A stretch of 64,000 nucleotides of DNA from positions 735,345 to 799,344 of the forward strand of contig JACCEP010000002.1 of assembly GCA_013416395.1 (NCBI GenBank), written 5' to 3'. Positions 55,218 through 63,934 of the stretch are shown here, in pieces (within the stretch, counting starts at the first letter, position 1; each line of letters begins with the position of its first letter). The position numbers and the translations under genes are program-made. Below the pieces are notes generated by a model that ran no database searches, was not told the origin of the DNA, and saw only the letters and a list, made by a program, of their open reading frames with translations. Source of the stretch: Alcaligenaceae bacterium (lineage in GTDB: Bacteria > Pseudomonadota > Gammaproteobacteria > Burkholderiales > Burkholderiaceae_B).

Positions 55218-56218
55218 GCGCTGTGATTCTGGTTGGCGGAATGAACGATGTTGACTGCGTTTGGGGGCAAAAGTGCCCGGACGGTTTCCGATACTTGATC
55301 CAGGCCGGGCCAACCGTGCGCCGATCCAAGGCCGGATGCCGTCTCTGACCATGGCCCCGTGCGCTCGCGCTGGGTTACACCAAAAAGCGTCAGCTGATTG
55401 GCACCTGCTGCGGCAGCGACATGTGACACGCCTGAATCATTGCATAGCACCAGCCCGGCAAGACGGGTGAGTGTAGCAAACGCACCCAGCTTAAGAGAAG
55501 GGATTAAGCCCGCTGTAGGTGCGTTTCTTTTTGCTTCAGCGGTTTCGCCGGGGGGTGGACACATGACGATGGTATAGCCCTGATCCTGCAATTGTCGAGT
55601 CAGGGCATCGAAGTGCGGCCAAACTTTTATTTGCCCACGGTGCAGGCCCGTCGCGGTGGGAGCAATCAAAATAAAGCGGCCTTCCTCCAGGCCGGCATCA
55701 AGCATGGCTCGCCGACCTTCTTCAAGATGTCGTTCGGATAACCACAGATCGAGCTTGCGTGTGGTCGCAAGCGGCGTGCTCGGCAGGCCCCAGCGCCGCA
55801 AGGTCTGCGTCGTCACATAATGCCAGGATTCAACCGCGTGCAGGTCATTTGAGGGCTTTGTGACAGGCCAGCGCAGGATCAGACTGCGCCCATCATCGCG
55901 ATAACCTGCGCTCGGCACGCCTGCAAACTTGAAAACCATGGCACTAGACAAGGAATCTGGCAGCAATAGCCCCCGTGGATGCGCGTAGCGTGCCCTTTTT
56001 CTGTGAGTGTGTACGGCGGCACGGTCTTCTTGCCACCTGCCTTTCATTTCAACAAACCCTGCCAACGGATACGCTGATAGCAGGTCTCGGGCCCAGGGGC
56101 GAGCGCACACAACAACCGGTATGCGAGTTTCGAGCAGCGCGTGCAGGCTTGGCAGACTCATGCAGACGTCGCCAATCCAATTTGGAAGGCGAACGTAAAT
56201 GGCGGAAATCGTGGGCAT
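55214..56218 (-). CDS. Family 9 glycosyltransferase, heptosyltransferase-like
   Basis: The 334-residue protein begins MPTISAIYVRLPNWIGDVCMSLPSL, the ADP-heptose:LPS heptosyltransferase N-terminus. It carries the GT9 C-terminal block LVLCNDSGVSHVAAAAGANQLTLFG. The resemblance is to WaaF-like enzymes that build the inner core. ATG 56218 is preferred to a TTG two codons upstream. It is divergent from msbA and coupled to the downstream YdcF-like gene. Confidence 0.87.
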   Translation of the reverse strand: MPTISAIYVRLPNWIGDVCMSLPSLHALLETRIPVVVCARPWARDLLSAYPLAGFVEMKGRWQEDRAAVHTHRKRARYAHPRGLLLPDSLSSAMVFKFAGVPSAGYRDDGRSLILRWPVTKPSNDLHAVESWHYVTTQTLRRWGLPSTPLATTRKLDLWLSERHLEEGRRAMLDAGLEEGRFILIAPTATGLHRGQIKVWPHFDALTRQLQDQGYTIVMCPPPGETAEAKRNAPTAGLIPSLKLGAFATLTRLAGLVLCNDSGVSHVAAAAGANQLTLFGVTQRERTGPWSETASGLGSAHGWPGLDQVSETVRALLPPNAVNIVHSANQNHSA

Positions 56219-56331
56219 TGGCAAACGTTGTAACAGCTGTGAAGAGTATGATGAGCCTGGTCCGGTGACCTGGACAGAGGTCTGCCGTTAAAATGGCCGG
56301 CCGACCCGAGTCGTTAATATAAGCGAGTTTA

Positions 56332-58110
56332 TTGTTGAAGTCAGATTCCTCTGCCCAAGCCACGCATTCAGACGCCGTTAATTTTGATCTCTGGCGACGT
56401 ATTTACGCCCGTGTGGGCGCCTACTGGAAGGTGGTTGCGCTCGCCGTGGCGCTGGTCAGCGTCTCAGCGGCCACTCAGCCAACATTGGCCGTAATCATGA
56501 AGCCCCTGCTTGATGAGGGCTTTAGTGGCGCCAAACCTTCCTACATGTGGTCCATCCCGCTTGCAGTCATTGGGCTTATGCTGTTGCGTGGTATCACTAC
56601 ATTTGCCAGCAGCTATCTGCTGTCGTGGGTGGCCCAAAACGTCTTGCTAGGCCTGCGCAAAGAAATGTTCGACCGCCTGCTCGGGCTGTCTGACGAAGAA
56701 TTCAAACGCAGCGACTCTGGCCGCCTGCTCAATCGTTTCACCATAGACGCCGGCACAGTGGCCGGCCGGGCGACAGACGTAATTACTGTGCTGGTACGTG
56801 AAACGCTGGTGGTTGTGGCCTTGCTGGTCGTACTGCTGTACATGTCATGGCAGCTCACCCTCATTGTCATCGTCATGCTGCCCATCTCCACGGTGATCGC
56901 CCGTATTTTTATTCGTCGATTGCGTCTAATCAACCGCGAAACCATTGGCATGAATGCCGAGCTCACTCGCGTCGTGCGAGAGGGTATCGAAGGCCAGCGC
57001 GTCGTCAAACTGTTTGACGGTTACAAGCGAGAGTCAAAGCGTTTTGATTACGTCAATGGTCGCCTGCGTCGGTTTGCCATGAGGGCGGCCAGCGCCGATG
57101 CAGCCATGTCACCACTTTCGCAGTTTTCCATTGCCCTGTCCGTGGCGGCGGTCATTGCCGTGGCGTTGTACCAGGCCAACCACGGCAACCTCACTGTGGG
57201 TAGCTTTGCCGCCTTCATGGCGGCTTTGGGGCAGATCTTTGATCCCGTCAAACGGCTTACCAATATTGCAAGCTCCATGCAGCGCATGCTTATATCGGGC
57301 GAAAGTGTATTTGCGCTTATTGACCAAAAACCTGAAGACGACACCGGAACGCGCACTTTCGACAGCCCCATAGCTGGCCGCATTGAACTGCGCGATATAA
57401 CGCATCGCTTTCCCAACGCGGTTTCAGACACACTTTCCAGCGTGTCGTTAGTGGTCGAGCCGGGTGAAACTGTTGCACTGGTCGGTCGTTCAGGTAGTGG
57501 CAAAACCACGTTGGTCAACATGATTCCGCGCTTCGTCGCGCCCATTAAAGGGGAAGTCCTTGTCGATGGCGTCGATGTGCGTGATCTTACATTGCGCAGC
57601 CTGCGTCATCAGTTGTCTTTGGTCAGCCAGGACGTCGTGCTGTTCGAAGGCACCATAGGCGAAAACGTTGGCTACGGGGCACTTAGCGAGGCCAGCAACG
57701 AGCAAATTCACGACGCTCTGGCAGCGGCCAACCTGCTCGAGTTTGTTCAGGGGCTGCCACAAGGTATTGACACCCCCGTTGGCGAAAATGCCAATCAGCT
57801 TTCAGGCGGGCAACGCCAACGGCTCGCGATAGCCCGTGCGCTTATCAAGAATGCACCTATCCTCATTCTTGATGAGGCCACGTCGGCACTCGATAGTGAG
57901 TCTGAGCGACAAGTACAAGATTCGCTTGAGCGCCTCATGAAAGGGCGCACCACCCTGGTTATTGCACATCGGCTTTCTACCGTGCAAAAGGCAGACCGTA
58001 TAGTTGTGCTTGATGCGGGGCGCATCGTAGAGCAGGGTAGGCACCAAGAACTGCTAGACCTTAATGGCCTCTACGCATCGTTATATCGCATGCAGTTTCG
58101 TGAAGATTAA
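56332..58110 (+). CDS. msbA: Lipid A-core flippase MsbA
   Basis: MsbA flips core-lipid A across the inner membrane. The 592-residue half-transporter has six membrane helices (about 25-325), Walker A VGRSGSGKTTLVNMIPR near 385, signature LSGGQRQRLAIARAL and Walker B ILILDEATSALDSE. No ATG occurs before the first conserved residues (FDLWRRIYARVGAYW), so a TTG start at 56332 or 56335 is needed. Its neighbours are LPS-core genes. The TAA stop is followed, in the same frame, by nine 39-bp repeats that remain open to 58479. Confidence 0.93.
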   Translation: MLKSDSSAQATHSDAVNFDLWRRIYARVGAYWKVVALAVALVSVSAATQPTLAVIMKPLLDEGFSGAKPSYMWSIPLAVIGLMLLRGITTFASSYLLSWVAQNVLLGLRKEMFDRLLGLSDEEFKRSDSGRLLNRFTIDAGTVAGRATDVITVLVRETLVVVALLVVLLYMSWQLTLIVIVMLPISTVIARIFIRRLRLINRETIGMNAELTRVVREGIEGQRVVKLFDGYKRESKRFDYVNGRLRRFAMRAASADAAMSPLSQFSIALSVAAVIAVALYQANHGNLTVGSFAAFMAALGQIFDPVKRLTNIASSMQRMLISGESVFALIDQKPEDDTGTRTFDSPIAGRIELRDITHRFPNAVSDTLSSVSLVVEPGETVALVGRSGSGKTTLVNMIPRFVAPIKGEVLVDGVDVRDLTLRSLRHQLSLVSQDVVLFEGTIGENVGYGALSEASNEQIHDALAAANLLEFVQGLPQGIDTPVGENANQLSGGQRQRLAIARALIKNAPILILDEATSALDSESERQVQDSLERLMKGRTTLVIAHRLSTVQKADRIVVLDAGRIVEQGRHQELLDLNGLYASLYRMQFRED

Positions 58111-58131
58111 GCTTACATCTCTTTTAATGCT

Positions 58132-58479
58132 AGCTTGGCCCAGGCAGCTGGTACCGTGACAGAATTTACCAGCTTGGCCCAGGCAGCTGGTGCCGTGACA
58201 GAATTTACCAGCTTGGCCCAGGCAGCTGGTACCGTGACAGAATTTACCAGCTTGGCCCAGGCAGCTGGTACCGTGACAGAATTTACCAGCTCGGCTCAGG
58301 CAGCTGGTACCGTGACAGAACTTATCAGCTTGGCTCAGGCAGCTGGTACTGTGACGGAATTTACTAGTTTGGCCCAAGCGACTGGTACCGTGACAGAATT
58401 TGCTAGCATGGCCCATGTTGCGGGTACTGCGGCAGAATTTACTAGCTTGGCCCAGGTAGCTGGTATCGTGACAGAATAG
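58132..58479 (+). repeat. Nine tandem 39-bp repeats after msbA
   Basis: Units start at 58132, 58171, 58210, 58249, 58288, 58327, 58366, 58405 and 58444; the last is cut to 36 bp by a TAG. The unit starts AGCTTGGCCCAGGCAGCTGG and ends ...GAATTTACC. In the plus frame it reads SLAQAAGTVTEFT. The first four or five units are nearly identical and the last four more diverged. The frame continues directly from the msbA TAA (58108) with no intervening stop. No good ATG and no ribosome-binding site precede it, so independent translation is doubtful. It may be a non-coding VNTR or a readthrough tail of MsbA. Confidence 0.9.
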
Positions 58480-58488
58480 GAATCAAAC

Positions 58489-58968
58489 ATGAAAAAACTG
58501 GCTCTTGTTGCATTACTTGCAACACTCGCAGGCTGCGCCACTGGCCCCAACGCGGGCCTCACAGAGGCACGCCTTACGGCTTCACACATGGATACGTCTC
58601 TCTATCACCGCCAAGACCGCATCATTCCGACAACCTTTGCAAAACTGCAAATGGCATTGTTTAAGCAAGAGCGAGTCTGCGGCTCGGCGCCCGTTTTCAA
58701 AATGGAGCCGCGGCAAACAAACTACGCCACACTTACTGACATGCCCGAACCGTCGCCCACCTATGAAAACGCGGTGGTGGCTAAACTGACCCAGGTCAGG
58801 GAAACCTATCTTGCCCCGGAGCGAGTCAAGGCTGAAATCTACAGTTATTACGACGACGCAGCGACCCGCGACCGCGTTGAGCGGCTTTTCGACGCGGTTG
58901 AATATCCTGGCGTATGTCCTGGGCAGCCAAGAGTAAAGCCGGCTGATAGCGATGGCAAAGCAAAATAA
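58489..58968 (+). CDS. Putative small lipoprotein of unknown function
   Basis: The 159-residue product has a lipoprotein signal peptide, MKKLALVALLATLAGC, with lipobox LAGC and acylated Cys16. AGGAAT lies eight bases before ATG 58489. The mature part has no motif that I recognise; it holds two more cysteines (VCGSAP, GVCPGQP) and a Tyr/Asp-rich patch IYSYYDDAATRDRVERLFDAV. It is probably anchored in the outer or inner membrane facing the periplasm. It sits just behind the repeat block downstream of msbA. Confidence 0.8.
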   Translation: MKKLALVALLATLAGCATGPNAGLTEARLTASHMDTSLYHRQDRIIPTTFAKLQMALFKQERVCGSAPVFKMEPRQTNYATLTDMPEPSPTYENAVVAKLTQVRETYLAPERVKAEIYSYYDDAATRDRVERLFDAVEYPGVCPGQPRVKPADSDGKAK

Positions 58969-59312
58969 GGTTATAAACCGCTAGCAAGGTTAGTACCGGT
59001 CTACCGCTCGCGCGGTAGCGACGCCCGTAGCCATTAATAACAAAGTAAATAACTAAGTCGCCAGCAAGATGGGGGCGTGCCTGCAAGACATGCTATAGCG
59101 CCCCTTCCATCCGCTCGCGAGGCATCTTGAACACCTGGCGCAGCCGTTTGGAAAGCTGGTTCTTTCCATTGGTAATGGGAAAAAGGTACTCGCTAAGTGC
59201 GGTTGATCAGGCCGTTCCAACCGCATGTGACGATGCTCGAAGAGCTGAGTGCGACGGTGGGTTTTTTTAGTAATAGTGCCACGGGTGCTGGGAGGCTACT
59301 CAGAACGAGCAG
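58969..59312. other. Gene-poor stretch with a possible gene remnant
   Basis: About 345 bp between the lipoprotein and the small minus-strand gene. On the minus strand, 59206 down to 59093 is an open frame without a start codon, ending LRQVFKMPRERMEGAL and a stop. It looks like the degraded C-terminal end of a former gene, but I cannot name it. Nothing else was seen. Confidence 0.3.
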
Positions 59313-59339
59313 GCCAAACAAAACCCGCCGAAGCGGGGG
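59313..59339 (-). terminator. Intrinsic terminator of the small proline-rich gene
   Basis: Read on the minus strand, CCCGC (59337-59333) and GCGGG (59328-59324) enclose a TTCG tetraloop and are followed by TTTTGTTT. It lies 21 bp past the stop of the 50-residue minus-strand gene and has no other obvious gene to serve. Confidence 0.75.
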
Positions 59340-59360
59340 TGTATTATCGGCGCAAGCCAT

Positions 59361-59513
59361 CTACTGTTTGTCTGGCGGCCTGTTGGGCGCGCGTCCTGGG
59401 ACATCTGGCTTGTGCTGGCCTGGCTGACCTAGGTCCGGCTTTGCGGGACTTTTGTTCTCGGGTATATCAGGCTTGTGTTGGCCTGGCTTCTTTGGGGCTT
59501 CGTGTTGGCTCAT
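59361..59513 (-). CDS. Small proline/lysine-rich hydrophilic protein (50 aa)
   Basis: A 51-codon frame with GGGAGAT eight bases before the ATG at 59513 and its own terminator after the stop. The product is very hydrophilic and probably disordered. The motif PGQHKPD occurs twice (residues 10-16 and 31-37), and the first 20 residues are MSQHEAPKKPGQHKPDIPEN. There is no signal peptide or cysteine. Small Pro/Lys-rich proteins of this look occur in Burkholderiales, but I know of no function. Gene signals make it a real gene more likely than not. Confidence 0.65.
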   Translation of the reverse strand: MSQHEAPKKPGQHKPDIPENKSPAKPDLGQPGQHKPDVPGRAPNRPPDKQ

Positions 59514-60055
59514 AATCTATCTCCCATGAAAGAGCACCCCTTGGGCCGTGGCAGGAACAAGACGTTGGCTAGTGCTGCTCATCTATGGCAGAGCATAAAG
59601 CGTGCCTATCAGGCAAAAGAGAAGCTCCATTAGGGGCTGGTAGGTTAAGGCTAAACAGCGCTTCCTGAGCGTAGCGCCACATTGGCGCCTATAGCCCAAC
59701 ACTGCCATTGTGCTGGAGTAAGGCGGCCTAACGTTCTGATGAACTATCCAGTTGAAATAAGCGAAGACATACCCGATGTCCATACAGACTCAATGTGCAG
59801 CTTTTGACAGCCTGAGCCGCACCTACCGCAGTACTGTGCCGTTAAGCACAAAACCTCCATCTCTTGAGCGCGCTGAATTTCAAAAAAACGCTCATACGCC
59901 ATGCGAAGAACAGTGCTGTGCTGATGCAAACCATTCTTACTTTCCGGTCGGGCTGGCCGACGGTAAAACCGCAACGAAATCGCCTTCGTACCGCCGGCTA
60001 AGTTCCGCATGGAAGCGATCGGTGTACAGGGTTACCTGCTTGGGCAACCCATGAT
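59514..60055. other. Stretch without a recognised gene
   Basis: About 540 bp between the small proline-rich gene and the methyltransferase. Several short frames exist on both strands, but none has a ribosome-binding site, a recognisable motif or typical codon use. The promoter of the small minus-strand gene should lie in the first 80 bp; I could not define it. Confidence 0.4.
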
Positions 60056-60820
60056 TTACGCGGGCTTTACCGCTTCAACCCACGCCGTGTCGACAGTGAA
60101 TGAGTTATCTTCCTGCACCTGAAAATACTCCAGCACTTCCGCCGGTGCATCTTTCAAAAGAGACTCGATCGCGACAACATGCTCGGCGGGCGTTTTCATT
60201 CTTTCGACCCAAGTGGCAAAGTTCAGCGGTAATCGCCATTCTCGCGACGCCAAGTCTTGGAAGCCTTCGCACTTAAGCACCGCTTCCCAATCGGGTACCG
60301 AGCGGTTTCGCACATGCGAAGTATCGCGCAGCAATTCGATGGATTGCATATACGTTGTCAATAGCGCGTTTTTTGGCGCTACAACATCAATGACCACCAA
60401 TTTTCCGCCGGGCTTCAGGACCCGCATAATCTGCTCTGCCGCAGTCTGAATACAGACCCAGTGATGAGCGCTATAACGAGTAAGAACGATATCGAAGGAC
60501 TCTGCGGGAAATGGCAAGTCCTCAACGTAGCCCTGTTGAATTTGTATGTTGCCAAGGCCGCGCTCATGCGCTGTGTGCTGCACCAGCGCCAACATTCCCT
60601 TTGACAAGTCGTAAGACGTGACGCTGGCTGCAAAGGGCGCCACGGCAAAGCTTACGTGCCCTGCGCCGCAACCAAGATCGAGCACCCTGGCCTCTGGTTG
60701 CACCTTGACGAAGGCTGCCAAGTCCTGCAAATCCTGACCTTCGGCATGCACGGTGCTGGTCAGATATGCAGAGGCAACCGGGGCGTACTGTTCCGAAACT
60801 ACTTGTGTCTGCTTGCGCAT
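60056..60820 (-). CDS. Class I SAM-dependent methyltransferase
   Basis: The 254-residue protein starts at ATG 60820 with AGGAAG upstream, beginning MRKQTQVVSEQYAPVASAYL. SAM-binding motif I is VLDLGCGAGHVSFAV (about residues 45-59), with the acidic post-motif Asp in VTSYDLSKGML and motif III region LKPGGKLVVIDVV. It resembles UbiE/YcgJ-like small-molecule methyltransferases. The substrate is unknown. It stands alone in a gene-poor region with its own predicted promoter. Confidence 0.85.
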   Translation of the reverse strand: MRKQTQVVSEQYAPVASAYLTSTVHAEGQDLQDLAAFVKVQPEARVLDLGCGAGHVSFAVAPFAASVTSYDLSKGMLALVQHTAHERGLGNIQIQQGYVEDLPFPAESFDIVLTRYSAHHWVCIQTAAEQIMRVLKPGGKLVVIDVVAPKNALLTTYMQSIELLRDTSHVRNRSVPDWEAVLKCEGFQDLASREWRLPLNFATWVERMKTPAEHVVAIESLLKDAPAEVLEYFQVQEDNSFTVDTAWVEAVKPA

Positions 60821-60849
60821 GATGGTCTTCCTAGAATAATTAAGCTTGT

Positions 60850-60877
60850 ATTCTAAGTTGTCCGTATGCTCGTACAA
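60850..60877 (-). promoter_or_regulatory. Predicted promoter of the methyltransferase gene
   Basis: On the minus strand, -35 TTGTAC (60877-60872) and -10 TAGAAT (60855-60850) are 16 bp apart, giving a leader of roughly 20-25 nt. A 12-bp perfect palindrome TATACTAGTATA (60888-60899) lies just upstream and might be a regulator site. Confidence 0.45.
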
Positions 60878-60899
60878 GACCACTGCGTATACTAGTATA

Positions 60900-61355
60900 A
60901 AAGCTGATAGCCTCTGGCCCGTACCCCGTTCTAGCATCCATCCAGTATTCAAAGACAAGTCAGTTTTGTGCCCTTTAGGCGGCGGGGGGCAGCGTGTTCG
61001 CCGACCGCTTTATGCTTTAATTTCAGAGCGTTACTTCGTGCTGGCGTCTTACGAGGCTATAGCGCAGCACCCAAGACGCCGTTTCCGACTTAGATAACAT
61101 AAACGTAAGGCCGCCAGCACCAGACTTAGCAACCTGGTTGCCTGCACGTATCTATCTTTTAATTTCTGTGCCCGAGTGCGTGCCTTGTAAAATACGCTTA
61201 GCTACCATTTCCCTGCCTCCAATTGGTAGCTAGAGATCCTAGCTTCCAAGTTGATGCGGCATGCAAGGATGCCCGAGGAAACATAGAGGTATACCTATTT
61301 TTTTCTTTTCAGCCGCTTGAACTATTGATTGGTATGGCCAGAAACGCGTAGAAGC
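60900..61355. other. Stretch without a recognised gene; one inverted repeat
   Basis: About 455 bp between the methyltransferase promoter region and the end of rng. The only structure I see is a 9-bp perfect inverted repeat, TAGCTACCA (61199-61207) and TGGTAGCTA (61224-61232), with a 16-base spacer and no T run. It may act as an rng 3'-end hairpin. Confidence 0.4.
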
Positions 61356-62819
61356 TCAGATCAGAACGATATCGTATTGCTCCTGGGAGTACTGGCTCTC
61401 TACTTCCAGAGAAATCGGCTTCCCGATGAAGTCGCCCAGCATGGCAAGATGAGAGCTTTCTTCTTCCAGAAATAAGTCCACAATTGCCTGAGAGGCCAGA
61501 ATACGGAATTCTTTGGGGTTGAACTGTCGCGACTCACGCAGAATCTCTCGAAGAATCTCGTAGCACAATGTACGTGGCGTGCGCACATTGCCTCGCGCCT
61601 GACATGTGGGACAAGGTTCGCACATTTGATGAGCCAAAGAGTCGCGCGTGCGCTTGCGAGTCATCTCAACCAGACCAAGCTGACTAAAGCCGCTGACAGT
61701 TGTACGCGTGCGATCCTTGCCTAGTGCCTTATTGAACTCCGCCAGCACCGAAGCCCGGTGGCCAACATCGTCCATATCAATAAAATCAAGAATAATAATG
61801 CCGCCAAGATTGCGCAGGCGTAGCTGTCGCGCCATTGCAACCGCTGCTTCCAGATTGGTTTTAAAAATAGTGTCGTCGAAATTGCGTCCACCTACAAATC
61901 CGCCTGTGTTGACGTCAACCGTGGTCAAGGCTTCGGTCTGATCAATAATCAGATAGCCGCCTGATTTAAGGTCTACACGACGAGACAGCGCTCGGGCGAT
62001 TTCCTCGTCGACATTGGCGATATCAAACAGTGGTCGTTCACCGCTGTAGTGCTGAATTCGATCAAGCACCGAAGGTGTATAGGTTTTTGCCCAATCAATC
62101 AGCTGCTGCGTGGTGGTGCGCGAATCAACGCGTATGGTGCCGGTGTGTGGGCCAACCATGTCGCGCAGCACGCGCTGAGCCAATGTAAGGTCGTTGTAGA
62201 GCAAAGAGGGCGCGGGCAAGGTTTTCGCTTTGGCCTGAACCGCCGCCCAGAGCGTGCTCAAGTAAGACTGGTCAGACTTCAACTCGTCATCGGTCGCGCC
62301 TTCGGCCTGGGTCCGTACGATGAATCCGCCGGTTTCGTCCGGCGCCTTGAAACTTTGCACGCGTTCACGCAACGCATACCGGTCGGCTTCTGATTCGATT
62401 TTTTGTGAAATACCAATGTGAGGGTCGTAGGGCAGGTAAACAAGCATGCGCCCCGCAATGCTAATTTGCGTCGACAGCCGGGCACCCTTGGTGCCTAGAG
62501 GGTCTTTAATCACCTGCACCATTAAAGATTGCCCTTCGTACAACAGCTTTTCAATAGGGGTGATGGCGCTGCCACTGCTACGTTCCGAGCGGTTCTGTCT
62601 GAGGTCGGCGACATGAATGAACGCCGCGCGCTCCAAGCCGATGTCAACAAAAGCGCTTTGCATTCCAGGCAACACCCGCACTATCTTGCCCAAATACAGG
62701 TTGCCAACGTGCCCTCTCTGTATGCTGCGTTCAATATGTATTTCTTGTACTGCGCCTTGCTCAACAAGTGCTACGCGAGTTTCAAATGGCGTTACGTTGA
62801 TCAAAATATCTTCAGTCAT
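61356..62819 (-). CDS. rng: Ribonuclease G
   Basis: RNase G is a single-strand endonuclease that matures the 5' end of 16S rRNA and degrades some mRNAs. The 487-residue protein begins MTEDILINVTPFETRVALVE and has an S1 RNA-binding domain (about 38-125). The catalytic DNase I-like domain has Asp residues in TTVDVNTGGFVGGRNF and DFIDMDDVGHR. The zinc-link region is CEPCPTC near residue 405. It lacks the long C-terminal scaffold of RNase E. The maf/rlmH/rsfS genes that often precede rng in relatives are not present here. Confidence 0.95.
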   Translation of the reverse strand: MTEDILINVTPFETRVALVEQGAVQEIHIERSIQRGHVGNLYLGKIVRVLPGMQSAFVDIGLERAAFIHVADLRQNRSERSSGSAITPIEKLLYEGQSLMVQVIKDPLGTKGARLSTQISIAGRMLVYLPYDPHIGISQKIESEADRYALRERVQSFKAPDETGGFIVRTQAEGATDDELKSDQSYLSTLWAAVQAKAKTLPAPSLLYNDLTLAQRVLRDMVGPHTGTIRVDSRTTTQQLIDWAKTYTPSVLDRIQHYSGERPLFDIANVDEEIARALSRRVDLKSGGYLIIDQTEALTTVDVNTGGFVGGRNFDDTIFKTNLEAAVAMARQLRLRNLGGIIILDFIDMDDVGHRASVLAEFNKALGKDRTRTTVSGFSQLGLVEMTRKRTRDSLAHQMCEPCPTCQARGNVRTPRTLCYEILREILRESRQFNPKEFRILASQAIVDLFLEEESSHLAMLGDFIGKPISLEVESQYSQEQYDIVLI

Positions 62820-63413
62820 GCATGCTCTTGTCTGTGTGATGCGGGTGGATTGCCGGAGTTCTTATAGTGTTAGTTATACAGGAAGCGTTGCTGTTGCCCG
62901 TGTGCAGCCAGAAAGTTTCAACGTGCCAAGCCAGTACACCCGTAAACCTGGTTTGTATCGCGACACGTGACTCTGGTTGCCTGCGCAGATTCAACGCTAC
63001 TACTGCAAAGATAAAGGAATTCTTGCTGTTTGTGTAAACCCGGCATGGCGCTCGGCCCTAAGATGTGCTGGCTGGTCGCCTGCAGGTGCCTGATTATCTA
63101 GCGCCGGCCATAGGAAAAACTTTCTTCTCGTCATCTCCATCCAGGGGAACGTCTTGCCAGTGCACACGTGGGGGGTAGGGCAGGGGAGGCGTCTTACCTC
63201 CCGCAAGCAAGAATAAACCACCATCCGTGCATATATAAAGAGAACGGCGTGAACCTGTGAACACGGGGGCAAATGCGCCTGGAGAAAAGAAGAGAGGCTA
63301 GCTGCCATCCGCGCATGGGCTCAGCAAGTCTTGGAAGTGCATTGAGCCGGTAAACAAATTCCGTCCATGTGTTTACGCTGGCTGCGTCCATGCTGTGTCT
63401 CCCGTCTAGATAC
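62820..63413. other. Stretch upstream of rng without a recognised gene
   Basis: About 590 bp. The rng promoter should be within the first 100 bp; on the minus strand TATAAG/TATAAC-like -10 words lie near 62860-62880 but without a convincing -35. Short frames on both strands show no known motif and no ribosome-binding site. Confidence 0.35.
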
Positions 63414-63565
63414 GATTGCCGGTACAGGTAGCCTATCGATTGTCTGTGCGGATTGCCAGTATAGGTTGCCTATTGATTGCCTGTGTAGATCGTCTGCATC
63501 GATCGTCCGCATGGATTACTTGTGTATATTGCTTTCGTAGATTGTCTGTATAGATTGCCTATATA
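63414..63565. repeat. Degenerate 13-bp tandem repeats (about 12 units)
   Basis: The word GATTGCCTGTGTA and variants (GATCGTCTGCATC, GATTGCCTATATA and others) follow one another from 63414 to 63565. Ten units are 13 bp and two are 11 bp (GGTAGCCTATC, GGTTGCCTATT). The short units fall after units 1 and 4. There are no spacers, so it is not CRISPR. The repeats are open in some frames, but no gene signals accompany them. Confidence 0.75.
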
Positions 63566-63905
63566 GAGTCGGCCTTGATGGCGTCCTGCTCTGAAGCTCT
63601 TCCTCGTGCATCTAAAAGGACCCGAGGTATGAAACCTCTGGCTGCTCAACACAGCTTGATGTCTTATTACAAGCTGCTTGGACACAAAGTTTCTGACAAT
63701 CCCAATACCCAGCGAATACCCATCCTACACAAGCTCAAAACCGCACGATATTCCCGCAAATCGCACGCCTCGTCCGCAAATTCCGTCTTTTTTCTAATTA
63801 ATTTCATTTATTTTTAATCTATTTATTCTCCTTATCTTTCATGGGCTTGGTAGTAAAACAGGTGATCTTCAGAGGCAGCCCAGGGCGTTTTTGGGGTAAA
63901 TCGAT
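63566..63905. other. Stretch before the right-end promoter
   Basis: About 340 bp, including an AT-rich segment at 63780-63835 just upstream of the promoter at 63906. I see no gene. An AT-rich block ahead of a strong promoter can act as an UP element, but that is only a suggestion. Confidence 0.3.
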
Positions 63906-63934
63906 TTGCGTGGTTTAAAACGGCTTGCTATAGT
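63906..63934 (+). promoter_or_regulatory. Strong predicted promoter pointing out of the window
   Basis: -35 TTGCGT (63906-63911) and -10 TATAGT (63929-63934) are 17 bp apart. A TG one base before the -10 forms an extended -10. The downstream word CTCGTTCTTCGCAGC resembles initiation regions that I recall from stable-RNA promoters in this order, so an rRNA or tRNA unit may begin beyond 64000. No gene begins within the 66 bp left in the window. Confidence 0.55.

Noticed and set aside
58132..58479. Direct repeats that could suggest a CRISPR array
   Set aside because: Units are contiguous 39-bp tandem copies with no unique spacers and no cas genes nearby.
59583..60010. Possible insertion-sequence remnant on the minus strand
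   Set aside because: Two short frames, but no transposase motif, terminal inverted repeats or target duplication could be identified.
63414..63565. Short repeated words as CRISPR or origin iterons
   Set aside because: No spacers for CRISPR; too degenerate and irregular, with no initiator gene, to call iterons.
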